A stretch of 64,000 nt of DNA from Streptomyces buecherae (GTDB lineage: Bacteria > Actinomycetota > Actinomycetes > Streptomycetales > Streptomycetaceae): the NCBI RefSeq assembly GCF_014295035.1, contig NZ_CP060404.1, positions 8,224,501-8,288,500 on the forward strand, given 5' to 3'. The notes beneath the pieces are model-generated. The model searched no databases. It saw only the letters and a program-made list of their open reading frames with translations, and was not told the DNA's origin. This document shows positions 8,962 through 17,450 of the stretch, piece by piece. The first letter of the stretch is position 1. Every line of letters begins with the position of its first letter. Made by a program: the position numbers and the translations under genes.

Positions 8962-9809
8962 CGGGCGGCGCGCACCGGGGCGACCTCCTCGCCATCAGCG
9001 ACCTGCACGTCAGCTACGAGGACAACCGCGCCATCAGCGAGAAACTGCGCCCCGGCTCGGACGATGACTGGCTCATCGTCGCGGGCGACATCGGCGAGGT
9101 GTTCGGCGACATCGAGCGCACCCTGCGACAGCTCAGCGAGCGGTTCGCCAAGGTCATCTGGGTGCCGGGCAACCACGAGCTGTGGACCCACCCCAAGGAC
9201 CCGGTGGAACTGCGCGGCGTCGCCCGCTACGACGCGCTGGTCCAGATGTGCCGCTCGCTGGGCGTCGCCACCCCCGAGGACCCGTTCCTGGTCTGGGAGG
9301 GCGCCGCGGGCCCGCTGACCATCGCCCCGGTCTTCACGCTGTACGACTACACCTTCCGGGCCAACCCCCGGCACACCCAGGAAGAGGCGCTGGCCGCCGC
9401 CTACGAGAGCGGCGTGGTCTGCACCGACGAACACTTCCTGCACCCGGACCCGTACCCGACCAAGGAGGACTGGTCCCGGGCACGAGTGGCCGAGACCGAG
9501 CGGCGGTTGGCCGAGATCGACCCGGCCGCTCCGCCGGTGCTCATCAACCACTGGCCGCTCACCCGGCTGCCCACCGAGGTCCTGTACTACCCGGACTTCG
9601 CCCTGTGGTGCGGCACCCAGCTCACCGCCGACTGGCACCGGCGCTTCAACGCCGCCGCCGTCATCTACGGGCACCTGCACATCCCGCGCGTGACCACCGA
9701 GGACGGCGTGCGGTTCGAGGAGGTCTCGCTCGGCTACCCGCGCGAGTGGCGCCGGCGCGGCCTGCCCGACAACCTGCTGCGCCCGGTGCTGCCCCGGGTC
9801 GCGCACTGA
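8958..9809 (+). CDS. Calcineurin-like metallophosphoesterase
   Basis: A 283-residue cytosolic metallophosphatase with all five blocks of the calcineurin-like fold: ISDLHVSYEDN (D-x-H), VAGDIGEVFGD (GD), VPGNHELW (GNHE), LINHWPL (H) and VIYGHLHIPR (GHxH). These residues bind two metal ions and hydrolyse phosphoesters. The substrate is unknown. The start is the ATG at 8958 that overlaps the stop of the 36-codon leader ORF. A start further upstream in frame at 8829 is possible but has no ribosome site. Confidence 0.88.
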   Translation: MTGGAHRGDLLAISDLHVSYEDNRAISEKLRPGSDDDWLIVAGDIGEVFGDIERTLRQLSERFAKVIWVPGNHELWTHPKDPVELRGVARYDALVQMCRSLGVATPEDPFLVWEGAAGPLTIAPVFTLYDYTFRANPRHTQEEALAAAYESGVVCTDEHFLHPDPYPTKEDWSRARVAETERRLAEIDPAAPPVLINHWPLTRLPTEVLYYPDFALWCGTQLTADWHRRFNAAAVIYGHLHIPRVTTEDGVRFEEVSLGYPREWRRRGLPDNLLRPVLPRVAH

Positions 9810-9842
9810 GCGGGAGCTGACCGACCGGAAGCCGAGCGAGGA

Positions 9843-9900
9843 CGCGCCCGCCGCCGGCGGGCGCGCGGCACTGGCCGCCGGGTGAGAGCCCGGCGGCCAG
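9843..9900. terminator. Tandem terminator hairpins between convergent genes
   Basis: Two perfect hairpins stand back to back: CGCGCCCGCC / GGCGGGCGCG with a 3-base loop (9843-9865), and CTGGCCGCCGGG / CCCGGCGGCCAG with a 6-base loop (9871-9900). They separate the metallophosphoesterase end from the egtD end and should stop transcription in both directions. Confidence 0.8.
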
Positions 9901-9926
9901 CGCGCTCGCGGGAGACCGTCAGCCGG

Positions 9927-10895
9927 TCACGGCGCCACCGGCGTGGCGAGCGACAGCGCGAACCGCTCCGCGTCGTCCGTCCACCAGTGCCGCAGGCCGA
10001 GCCCCGCCGTGGACAACTCCGCGGCGACCCCGGCGCGGCGGAACTTCGCGGAGACCTCCGTCCGCAACTCCTCGCCGGCCGCGAAGGACACGGCCAGGTC
10101 GAGCGCGGGAATCTTCACGGTCAGCGCCGACGTGGCCCGCAAGCGCATCTCGATCCACTCGCGCTCCCGGTCCCAGTGCGCGACGTGCGTGAAGTCGGCG
10201 GGATCGAAGTCGGCCCCCAGCTCGCGGTTGAGCACCGACAGCACGTTCTTGTTGAACTCGGCGGTCACGCCCGCCGCGTCGTCGTACGCCGCCAGCAGCG
10301 TCTCCTCCTCCTTGACCAGGTCGGTGCCGAGCAGCAGCGCGTCGCCGGGCGCCAGCAGCGCGCGAACGGCGGCGAGGAACCCGGCCCGCTCGGCGGGCAG
10401 CAGATTGCCGATCGTGCCCCCGAGGAAGACCACCAGCCGTGGCCCCGGCGTCGTCGGCAGGGCCAGGACCTGCTGGAAGTCGGCGACCAGAGCGTGCACG
10501 GTCAGCCCGGGCCGCTCGGCCAGCAGGGCGTTTCCGGCCAGCTCCAGGGCGCTGCCGCTCACGTCCACGGGAACGTACGCCGCGAGGTCGGGCATCGCGT
10601 CGAGGAGCAGCCGGGTCTTCTCGGACGAGCCGGAGCCCAGCTCCACCAGCGTGCGGGCGCCGGTGGCGGCGGCGATCGCGGGAGCCCGCGCGGCCAGGAT
10701 CTCCCGCTCGGCGCGGGTGGGGTAGTACTCGGGCAGTTGGGTGATCTCCTCGAACAGCTCGCTGCCGCGCGCGTCGTAGAACCACTTCGGCGGCAGCCAC
10801 TTGGACGCGGCGGTCAGCCCGGCGGAGACGTCGGCGCGCAGTGCCGCGGCCGTCGCGTCGTCGGGCAGCGTGCGGGTGAGGGCGAACGGGCTCAC
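9927..10895 (-). CDS. egtD: EgtD, L-histidine N-alpha-methyltransferase
   Basis: A 322-residue SAM-dependent methyltransferase that makes hercynine (N-alpha-trimethylhistidine) from histidine, the first ergothioneine building block. The family hallmarks are present: KWFYDARGSELFEEITQLPE and YYPTRAEREIL near the N-terminus, the SAM motif LVELGSGSSEKTRLLL, the FLGGTIGNLLPAER loop, and a C-terminal LRHWWTDDAERFAL. The GTG start at 10895 has GAGGAG eight bases upstream and overlaps the stop of egtC in a GTGA. It is last in the egtABCD operon and ends at tandem hairpins. Confidence 0.95.
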   Translation of the reverse strand: MSPFALTRTLPDDATAAALRADVSAGLTAASKWLPPKWFYDARGSELFEEITQLPEYYPTRAEREILAARAPAIAAATGARTLVELGSGSSEKTRLLLDAMPDLAAYVPVDVSGSALELAGNALLAERPGLTVHALVADFQQVLALPTTPGPRLVVFLGGTIGNLLPAERAGFLAAVRALLAPGDALLLGTDLVKEEETLLAAYDDAAGVTAEFNKNVLSVLNRELGADFDPADFTHVAHWDREREWIEMRLRATSALTVKIPALDLAVSFAAGEELRTEVSAKFRRAGVAAELSTAGLGLRHWWTDDAERFALSLATPVAP

Positions 10896-11956
10896 GGTGA
10901 CGACTCCTCGTGCTGCGGCGACAGGTGCTGGGGCTTGGCGGCGTGCGGCGGGTGACCGGTGCCGGGCGCGACCGGCTGGGGCCGGCCGGCCCCGCGGGCC
11001 GTGGGTCGCGCCGACGGCGGGGGAGCGGACGGCGACCGGTGGGGCGCGCCGGGCCCCGGCCCGGGCGGAGCCCCCGACGCGGTGGCGCGCGCACCACCGT
11101 CCGGGCCCGGGGGGCCGCCGGGGGCCGCCCGGTGCTCGATCGGGGTGAGCCGGACGCCGGACCGGCTGGCCGTCACCAGGGTCCGGTCGGGCACCTCGAC
11201 CCAGCGCGGATCGTCGTCGTACGGCTCCGACGCCACGACCACCGCACCGCCCGACGCCAGCCCGCGAAGGTCCGGCGCCCGCTGGCCGGAACGCTCCCCG
11301 GCCGGGCTGGCGGTACCGGCGCCGGCCGGCGCCGGCCCGGTGCGGTACCACAGCGAATCGCCCCAGGTGGTGGCGGCGATGGTGGCCCCGTCGGTCAACA
11401 ACAGGTTCAACCGCGAACCGGGTGCCGCCGCGTCCAGCGCCACGACCGTCTCGGCCAGTGACTGGCCGAGCGGCGTGCCCGCGCGCAGCCGGCGCAGCGC
11501 CAGCGCCCACACGAACGCCGCGTCGTTGCGCGCCTCCATGTCGAGCAGCGCCTCCGGCTCCAGCGTGCCCACCAGCGGGGCCACCGACCCGGGCCAGCCC
11601 CGTACGGACCCGTTGTGGCTGAACAGCCACGGCCCGCCGCCGAACGGCGCGGCGGCGGCCTCCCCGTCCGCCCCCGGTTCGGTCGCATCCCGCACGGCGC
11701 CCAGCAGCGCCGTGGTACGCACCACCCGAGCCAGGTCCGCGAACGACGGGTCCGCCCAGATCGGCCCGGACCTGCGGTAGCGGGCGGGCACCGGATCCCC
11801 GGCCGCGTACCAGCCGACGCCGAAGCCGTCCGCGTTGACCGTCCCGTGCCGCTGCCGGCGCGGCTCCCACGACTGCCGCACCAGGGAGTGCGCCGGCTGG
11901 GTGAGGAGCGTGCCGATCGACACCTCGTCCCCGAGGTAGGCCAGATGACGACACAT
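10892..11956 (-). CDS. egtC: EgtC, gamma-glutamyl hercynylcysteine S-oxide amidase, with long Pro-rich tail
   Basis: A 354-residue class II glutamine amidotransferase-like hydrolase that removes the glutamyl group from the ergothioneine intermediate. The catalytic N-terminal Cys2 follows directly (MCRHLAYLG), with conserved HGTVNADGFGVGWY, FSHNGSVRGW and RNDAAFVWALAL. The recognisable domain ends near residue 270 (TPIEHR). The remaining 80-odd residues are a Pro/Ala/Gly-rich tail not found in the usual 230-260 residue EgtC. The frame is supported by the tail's GTGA overlap with egtD. The tail may be a linker or an untranslated drift; I see no folded domain in it. Confidence 0.92.
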   Translation of the reverse strand: MCRHLAYLGDEVSIGTLLTQPAHSLVRQSWEPRRQRHGTVNADGFGVGWYAAGDPVPARYRRSGPIWADPSFADLARVVRTTALLGAVRDATEPGADGEAAAAPFGGGPWLFSHNGSVRGWPGSVAPLVGTLEPEALLDMEARNDAAFVWALALRRLRAGTPLGQSLAETVVALDAAAPGSRLNLLLTDGATIAATTWGDSLWYRTGPAPAGAGTASPAGERSGQRAPDLRGLASGGAVVVASEPYDDDPRWVEVPDRTLVTASRSGVRLTPIEHRAAPGGPPGPDGGARATASGAPPGPGPGAPHRSPSAPPPSARPTARGAGRPQPVAPGTGHPPHAAKPQHLSPQHEESSP

Positions 11957-11996
11957 CAGCGCCCCACCTCCCCGCCCCGGCTCTCCCGGGCCCCCG

Positions 11997-13367
11997 TCAC
12001 CGCTGCTCCGGCCGCGCGTCGCGGGCGGTGCGGAAGCCGGCGAAGATCTGCCGCCGCACGGGCAGGTCCCAGTTGCGGAACGTGCCCCGGCAGGCCACCG
12101 CGTCCACGGCGAACGAGCCACCGCGCAGCACCTTGTGCGCGTCCCCGAAGAACACCTCCGAGTACTCCCGGTACGGGAACGCCACGAAGCCGGGGTAGGG
12201 CAGGAAGTCGCTGGCCGTCCACTCCCACACGTCCCCGATGAGCTGTCGCACACCCAGCGCGGAGGCGCCCAGCGGATAACCGCCGACCGGCGCCGGGGAC
12301 AGGTGCCGCTGGCCGAGGTTGGCGTGCTCGGGCGTGGGGTCCGCGTCCCCCCACGGATAGCGGCGGGAGCGGCCGGTGGCCGGGTCGAAACGGGCCGCCA
12401 TCTCCCACTCGGCCTCGGTGGGCAGCCGCCGCCCGGCCCAGCGTGCGTAGGCGTCCGCCTCGTACCAACTCACGTGCACCACCGGCTCGTCCACCGGCAC
12501 CGGCTCGACGACGCCGAACCGGCGCCGCAGCCAGGTGGCGCCGTCACGGCGCCAGAACAGCGGCGCGGTCAACCCGTGCTCGCGCACCAGCTCCCAGCCG
12601 CGCGGGTGCCACCAGCGGGCCTCGTCGTACCCGCCGTCCTCGATGAACCGCAGATACGCCCCGTTGCTCACCGGAACCGTGTCGATGCGGAAGGCGGCCA
12701 GTTCCCTGCGGTGCGCCGGACGCTCGTTGTCCAGCGCCCAGGGCTCGGCCGAGGTGCCCATGGTGAACTCGCCGCCGGGCACCAGCACGTCGGCGGGCAG
12801 GGCGGCGGCGTCGACCGGCGCGCGCGGCGGCTCGGGAGCCGTGAGCGCGGCGGAACCACGCCGCAGCTGGTGGGTGATGAGCATCGTCTCGTCGTGCTGC
12901 TGCTCGTGCTGGGCGATCATCCCGAACGCGAACGCGGCGTCGACCAGCGGCCCGCCGTGCAGCGGCGCGCGCTCCAGCACGTCCAGCACCCGGCCGCGCA
13001 CGTCGGCGGCGTAGCCACGGGCCTCGGTCGGCGAGAGCAGCGGCAGCGTGGGGCGCTCGGAGCGCGGGTGCTCGAACGCGTCATAGACCGAGTCGATCTC
13101 CGGCCGCAGCGCCTCCCGCCCGGCCACGGTGCGCAGCAGCCACTGTTCCTCCTGGTTGCCGATGTGGGCCAGGTCCCACACCAGCGGCGACATCAGCGGC
13201 GAGTGCTGGGCGGTCAGCTCCTCGTCCGCCACGCAACTGGTCAGCAGCGCGGTGCGCGCACGCGCGGCGGTCAGCGCGCCCAGGGCGCGCGCCCTGAGCA
13301 GCTCCGGGTCGTACGCGGGCTCGGCGGACGCGGCGAACGTCCCGGACCCCGGTTGGATGCGGGTCAT
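11997..13367 (-). CDS. egtB: EgtB, hercynine oxygenase (sulfoxide synthase)
   Basis: A 456-residue non-heme iron enzyme that joins hercynine to gamma-glutamylcysteine with O2 to form the sulfoxide. The N-terminal DinB-like half has the iron ligands in WDLAHIGNQEEQW and MIAQHEQQHDETM (His-x3-His pattern). The C-terminal half is a formylglycine-generating-enzyme-like domain (PGGEFTMGTS, RLPTEAEWEMAARF, DVWEWTASDF, LRGGSFA). The ATG at 13367 overlaps the stop of egtA in an ATGA, so translation is coupled. Length and motifs are normal for EgtB that uses gamma-glutamylcysteine. Confidence 0.95.
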   Translation of the reverse strand: MTRIQPGSGTFAASAEPAYDPELLRARALGALTAARARTALLTSCVADEELTAQHSPLMSPLVWDLAHIGNQEEQWLLRTVAGREALRPEIDSVYDAFEHPRSERPTLPLLSPTEARGYAADVRGRVLDVLERAPLHGGPLVDAAFAFGMIAQHEQQHDETMLITHQLRRGSAALTAPEPPRAPVDAAALPADVLVPGGEFTMGTSAEPWALDNERPAHRRELAAFRIDTVPVSNGAYLRFIEDGGYDEARWWHPRGWELVREHGLTAPLFWRRDGATWLRRRFGVVEPVPVDEPVVHVSWYEADAYARWAGRRLPTEAEWEMAARFDPATGRSRRYPWGDADPTPEHANLGQRHLSPAPVGGYPLGASALGVRQLIGDVWEWTASDFLPYPGFVAFPYREYSEVFFGDAHKVLRGGSFAVDAVACRGTFRNWDLPVRRQIFAGFRTARDARPEQR

Positions 13368-14650
13368 GAGCGGCCTTCCTTCCCGGAGAGGGAGTCGAGC
13401 AGATCGTCGGCGGGACATCGACCCCGGGCGACGTAGCGGGCGCGGAACTCGGCGACGGCGGCACACACCTCGGGCGTCGCGCCGATCCGGGGCAGCGCCT
13501 CCTCGGCCGCGGCGAAGCAGGCCACAGCGGCGGCGTGCAGCTCCGGATCGGTCAGCCCCCGCTGGGCGGCCCGCTCCCACAGCGGGTTGCGGGGCGCGGG
13601 AGCCACGCCGGCCGTGTCGCCGAGCGGCTTGACCGCGCGGTAGGCGGCCTCGGCCGCGGCCGGATCGTCGAACAGGGCCGCCGTCACGGCCAACGGCACC
13701 ATCCAGCCGTCCGCGCCGGGCTGCGCGTCGATCATGCGCAGCTCCAGGTGACCGCGCGGGCGGACCGGCGGGAACAGCGTCGAGATGTGGTACGTGACGT
13801 CCTCCAGGCTCGGCGGCCGGGGCCGACCGTCCCGGACCCAGTCGCGCAGCCGCAACTCGTCCACCGGCACCTCCCACGGGCCCGTCCCGCCGTCCGTGCC
13901 CCGGATGCACATCACCGGGGCCTGGAGCACGTAGGCCGTCCAGGCGGCGCGCGGCTCCGCGTCCGTGGCGGGCGCCTGGGTACGCCCCGGGTCCATCGCA
14001 GCCCACGCGGCCTGCCGGGTGGAGCGCCAGCCGGTGGGCCGGCCCTGGTCGAGGGGGGAGTTCGCGAAGGCGGCCACCAGCACCGCGCCGAGCAGGTGCG
14101 CGAGCCGCCACCGCCGCCCGTACCCGAGCGGCCCCGGCTCCTCGTGGCCCGCGTCCAGGCAGACCTGCACGGAGGCCGACCGGCACATCATGGTGCGGCC
14201 CGCCGGGCCCCAGCGATCGAGATAGCTCTCCATCGCGTGGTAGCGGGGCAGGTTCAGCAGGCGGCGGGGCGGACGCCACGGGTCGTGGCCGTGGCCCGCT
14301 ATGCCGAGCCCCATCGGGGCGAGGAAGGCTCTGACCGCGCTCAGGTCCTCCGCCATCTCCTGGACGCAGGAGGTGAGCGAGGAGGCCGGGCGGGAGCTGA
14401 GTTCGAGTTGGCCGCCGGGCTCGAAGGTGAGAGCCGATCTCAGCGGCAGGGTCCGCAGCCCCTCGGTCACGGCCGTCAGCCGGGCCGGGTGCAGCGGTTG
14501 TGCGGGGTCGTGCAGGTCGTGCAGTACCCATTCGAGTTCGACGCCCAGTCGAGTGGGTGGTCCGGTCTTGAAACAGATGCCGTGGACGAGTGCTTCGACC
14601 TCGTCCTCGGTGACCGTCTGCGCTCTCGACGGTCGTAGTTGTTCGGGCAT
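13364..14650 (-). CDS. egtA: EgtA, glutamate-cysteine ligase
   Basis: A 428-residue GCS2-family ATP-dependent ligase that makes gamma-glutamylcysteine for EgtB. Family features include the early GVELEWVLHD acidic motif, FEPGGQLELSS, the MCRSASVQVCLD segment and RGHLELRMIDAQP. It is the first gene of the egt operon. The ATG at 14650 has GGGAGG nine bases upstream. The 5' leader contains two hairpins. EgtE, the final C-S lyase, is not encoded nearby, as is usual for Streptomyces, where a lyase elsewhere supplies that step. Confidence 0.93.
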   Translation of the reverse strand: MPEQLRPSRAQTVTEDEVEALVHGICFKTGPPTRLGVELEWVLHDLHDPAQPLHPARLTAVTEGLRTLPLRSALTFEPGGQLELSSRPASSLTSCVQEMAEDLSAVRAFLAPMGLGIAGHGHDPWRPPRRLLNLPRYHAMESYLDRWGPAGRTMMCRSASVQVCLDAGHEEPGPLGYGRRWRLAHLLGAVLVAAFANSPLDQGRPTGWRSTRQAAWAAMDPGRTQAPATDAEPRAAWTAYVLQAPVMCIRGTDGGTGPWEVPVDELRLRDWVRDGRPRPPSLEDVTYHISTLFPPVRPRGHLELRMIDAQPGADGWMVPLAVTAALFDDPAAAEAAYRAVKPLGDTAGVAPAPRNPLWERAAQRGLTDPELHAAAVACFAAAEEALPRIGATPEVCAAVAEFRARYVARGRCPADDLLDSLSGKEGRS

Positions 14651-14667
14651 GTCAGGGCCTCCCGTCC

Positions 14668-14716
14668 GCCGGACCCGCGAGTCCGGCTCGGTGTGAGGGC
14701 TTGTCGCCCCCACACC
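14668..14716 (-). promoter_or_regulatory. Structured 5' leader of the egt operon
   Basis: Two hairpins sit 18-66 bases upstream of egtA. The first has perfect arms GCCGGAC / GTCCGGC with a 6-base loop (14668-14687). The second has 11-base arms at 14690-14700 and 14706-14716 that pair fully in the egt transcript if one G-U pair is allowed. They leave the ribosome site free. Whether they regulate expression is unknown. Confidence 0.45.
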
Positions 14717-14927
14717 ACCTAAAGCCACGCGACGAACGCGCTCAAGGGGGCGTTCGACACTTCCCAACCCGCCGTGTGAGCACCACAGCTCATCGTACGG
14801 TTGTGGCCGCCAAACCTCTCGTGACGTCCGCTGTCCTCCACCCCGTCTACCCCCATCCGCACCCGTTCACCGCGGTGCGGGGTGTTTGCGCGAGCCCGGA
14901 CTCCGGGGTCTCGCGCGGTCCGCGGAC

Positions 14928-14980
14928 GAGCCCCGGCCCTCGTACGCCGACGGAGTGTGGCAGGACGAGGGCCGGGGCTC
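14928..14980. terminator. 16-bp inverted repeat, likely terminator
   Basis: Perfect arms of 16 bases (GAGCCCCGGCCCTCGT and its complement) with a 21-base loop, about 165 bases beyond the DUF4239 stop and upstream of egtA. It most likely ends the DUF4239 transcript before the egt promoter. The remaining sequence between 14717 and 15144 shows no gene. Confidence 0.65.
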
Positions 14981-15144
14981 CGGATGGGACGGACGCGCGG
15001 GTGCCACACCCAACCCGGGGCGGTCCGGACTGGGCTCGGGGTGGCGCACAACCCGGGAGCGGGCGGAGGCCAGGGTGGGACGGCGGGCCTCGGCGCGGGA
15101 ACGAGGGTGTGTCGGGAACCCGGCGGGGGCGGGGAGCGCGGGTG

Positions 15145-15900
15145 TCAGAGGCGGAAGAGGTCGGTGAACGGCTCCGCCGCGTCCCCGGCCGACCGTCCGA
15201 ACGGCGCGTCGAAGTCCCACACCAGGAACAGCAGGAACGCGATCAGCGCACTGAACAGCCCGGCGAGCACCAGCTCCCGCGCCGAGCGCCGGATCTGCAA
15301 CGTGAACACCATGCCAACGGCGACCATCGCCCCGCCGATCAGACCGAACCACACCACACCCGGGATGGTGGCCCCCGCGCTCTGACCGCGGGCGCCGCGC
15401 GCGTCGTCGGCCAGGGCGACCTGGTCGGCCAGCGGCTGGTACGTCTGGGCCATCCGCTCGTCGCGCGGCGTGGCCTCCACCACGGCGTGCCGCAGCTCGC
15501 GCATCAGCGCGTCGCCCCGCTCGGTGAGCTCGCCCTCGTCGAGCATGTGCGGGAACTCCTCGTCCACGACGTAGCGCACGTACGCGGTGACGCTCGCCCT
15601 GATCCGCTCCCGCTCCGCCGCCGGGTACACGTGCACCCGCTCGCTCACCTCGTGCAACGCCTGCGCCTCCGCGCGCACCGTGTCCCCGGCGGCCCCCTTG
15701 GCCTCCCAGACCCCCGCGATCGCGAGGCCGAGGACGATCGCGTACACCACGCCGATCATCATCGTCATGTACTCGATGACGTCCGGCGTCTCGGACGGGT
15801 CGTCGTCCTCGCCGATACGGCGTTGGTTGAGGATGACGATGACGAGCACGACCGCACAGGCGGCGGCCATCGCGAGGGCCAGGACCAGCCATTCGGACAT
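15145..15900 (-). CDS. DUF4239 family membrane protein
   Basis: A 251-residue membrane protein. The N-terminal span (WLVLALAMAAACAVVLVIVIL) is followed by EYMTMMIGVVYAIVLGLAIAGVW, a helical extracytoplasmic region, and two C-terminal spans (GVVWFGLIGGAMVAVGMVFT and LVLAGLFSALIAFLLFLVWD). This layout, with the ATVR/ATPRDER-like helical region between, matches DUF4239 bestrophin-like proteins, whose function is not established. The ATG at 15900 is used. It is probably a single transcription unit. Confidence 0.82.
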   Translation of the reverse strand: MSEWLVLALAMAAACAVVLVIVILNQRRIGEDDDPSETPDVIEYMTMMIGVVYAIVLGLAIAGVWEAKGAAGDTVRAEAQALHEVSERVHVYPAAERERIRASVTAYVRYVVDEEFPHMLDEGELTERGDALMRELRHAVVEATPRDERMAQTYQPLADQVALADDARGARGQSAGATIPGVVWFGLIGGAMVAVGMVFTLQIRRSARELVLAGLFSALIAFLLFLVWDFDAPFGRSAGDAAEPFTDLFRL

Positions 15901-16025
15901 GGGTTTCTCCGTACGTCGACATGCGCGGTGGCGGGACAGCGAGGGCGGGTCGGGCCGCGGGGGGCCCGACGCGGGTGGTTGGTGTGGTGTGGCGGCCGGG
16001 GGAGCGGGGCTCGGCCCCGCCGCCG

Positions 16026-16946
16026 CTAGCGGCCCCGCCCCCGGCCGCGGCTGGAGGAGCGCGAGCGCAGCGCCGCGGCGGCGAGCACGGCCGGCGTGGT
16101 GAGCAGCAGGGTGAGGGTCACCGTGGACAGCCCGCCCGGCGGCTGGTGCCGCGGCGCACGGTGGTAGGCGCGCGCCTCGACGGCGCTGGGCGCGGGTGAG
16201 GCCGTGGGCGGCGGGGCCGGGTCGCGCGTCGCGGGCGCCTGCGGCGTGGGCCGTAGCCGCGGGGGAGCGGGCCGAGGTGGCGGCTGGGCTGCCCGGCTGG
16301 GCTCCGGGTCGGACGGCGCGGGTGGCTCGGGCGGCGCGGGCTGGTCCGGGCGGTCGGTGGCCGGTGGCGTGGGCACACCAGGCGTGGGGCCCGGCCGGGG
16401 CGGCGTGGGGCTCGGCGCGGGCGGTGTCGGGCTCGGCTCCGTCGGCGTGGGACGGGGCTCGGACGGGGTGGGAGTGGGTGTGGGCGTGGGAGTTGGGGTC
16501 GGCGTGGGCGTGGGTGTGGGTGTGGGCGTTGGGGTGGGGGTCGGCGTGGGGTGTGGCGGGCAGGGCGGTGGAGGGCAGTGGCAGCAGCCGTGGCGGATGG
16601 TGAGCGTGATGCCGCCGGCCGTGACGACGACGCACAGGCCGCCATGGCGCGCGTGCACCGATACGGCGCCGTCGGCGACGGCGAGGTCGAGACCGAGGCC
16701 CGGGCGTTGGCCGGGCCGGGGGGACGCCTGGGCGTGGCGACGCGGGGGCGCGAGGGGCGGCTTCGTCGCGGCGTCACCCGCTGGTTCCGCGCTGGTGGCG
16801 TGCGCCGCTGTCGGTGTCGACCGCGCGCCGACCGTACGGGCGTCCCCGACGACGCCCTCGCCTCGCGCAGCCGCCGCCTCGGAGGAAGCGAGGATGACGG
16901 CCGCGCAGCCGACGCCCAACCGAGTTGCCCAGTGTCTGCGATTCAC
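16026..16946 (-). CDS. Exported Thr-Pro-repeat protein with C-terminal membrane anchor
   Basis: A 306-residue protein. A signal peptide (about residues 1-27) leads to a region with GAVSVHARHGGLCVVVTAGG and a Cys cluster RHGCCHCPPPPCPP. Next comes an uninterrupted run of about 17 Thr-Pro units, then Pro/Ser/Thr/Glu-rich sequence. The C-terminus has one membrane span (LSTVTLTLLLTTPAVLAAAA) and an Arg-rich tail (RSRSSSRGRGRGR), so it is likely anchored in the membrane with the stalk crossing the wall. The GTG at 16946 lacks a strong ribosome site. The Thr-Pro stalk may be O-mannosylated (inference). No known family is recognised. Confidence 0.7.
   Translation of the reverse strand: MNRRHWATRLGVGCAAVILASSEAAAARGEGVVGDARTVGARSTPTAAHATSAEPAGDAATKPPLAPPRRHAQASPRPGQRPGLGLDLAVADGAVSVHARHGGLCVVVTAGGITLTIRHGCCHCPPPPCPPHPTPTPTPTPTPTPTPTPTPTPTPTPTPTPSEPRPTPTEPSPTPPAPSPTPPRPGPTPGVPTPPATDRPDQPAPPEPPAPSDPEPSRAAQPPPRPAPPRLRPTPQAPATRDPAPPPTASPAPSAVEARAYHRAPRHQPPGGLSTVTLTLLLTTPAVLAAAALRSRSSSRGRGRGR
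16439..16551. repeat. Low-complexity GTGGGx hexamer repeat encoding Thr-Pro units
   Basis: An imperfect tandem array of GTGGGn/GTTGGn hexamers on the plus strand encodes the Thr-Pro run on the minus strand. Such arrays change length by slippage, so copy number may vary between isolates. Confidence 0.7.
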
Positions 16947-17353
16947 GTCGCCATGCTGCGCGCGTCACTCACATGCCGCGCCGAGCTGTTTCCAGGTTCC
17001 CCCGATGTGCTGAATCGGCGTCAGAAAGGTTTGCGCTGGCTCGTCTCACCTATCCTGGCGAATTTCCAGGTGAAGGCGTGTCTCACGGCCTACGAGTCGG
17101 ACGTGTCCACCTCTCGCGACGGGGCAGTGAGTTGGCCAACGGTGGCGGCGCCGCGCGAGGGGAGCCGGAGCCGATCGTGTCCGCTGTTCCCGTTCCCGTT
17201 CCCGTACGTGTGCGTGTGCGGTCTGCGGCGCATGAGGGCGGCAGGGGCTGTTGTGGTGCCGCTGTTTTGGCCGGTTTAGCCCGTCGTCCCCGCGCCGTCC
17301 CGTGGATAGCGTCCCCTCGAAAGCCGCGTCAGCGGTGAGTCCGCGCACCGGTG
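16947..17353. other. Long intergenic region upstream of the RiPP-like locus
   Basis: About 400 bases between the divergent Thr-Pro protein gene and the peptide genes. It contains a short GTTCCC tandem repeat near 17184-17206. I find no frame with a plausible ribosome site and family. It is expected to contain the promoter of the peptide-P450 operon. Confidence 0.4.
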
Positions 17354-17409
17354 GGCTGATCGTTCAAGGAGATCAGCCACGCGAGGTCATGGGCACCGTC
17401 TCGGTGCCC
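17354..17409 (+). promoter_or_regulatory. Two hairpins in the leader of the peptide-P450 operon
   Basis: The first has perfect 8-bp arms GGCTGATC / GATCAGCC with a 9-base loop (17354-17378). The second has perfect arms GGGCACCG / CGGTGCCC with a TCT loop (17391-17409). They end 41 bases before the first peptide start. They could be operators or structured leader RNA, and the role is not known. Confidence 0.45.
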
Positions 17410-17450
17410 AACCGACCAGCGGAGAGCGCCCACCCGAAAGGAGAACCACG

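Noticed and set aside
12135..13436. A 433-codon plus-strand frame opposite egtB
   Set aside because: It is antisense to a well-conserved EgtB, is Arg/Gln/Val-rich, and matches no family.
9927..14650. egtE (C-S lyase) within the ergothioneine cluster
   Set aside because: No PLP-dependent lyase is encoded in or next to the operon. The downstream gene is a convergent metallophosphoesterase.
16439..16551. CRISPR-like or satellite array
   Set aside because: The short GT-rich hexamers have no spacers and encode a Thr-Pro run in a credible exported protein.
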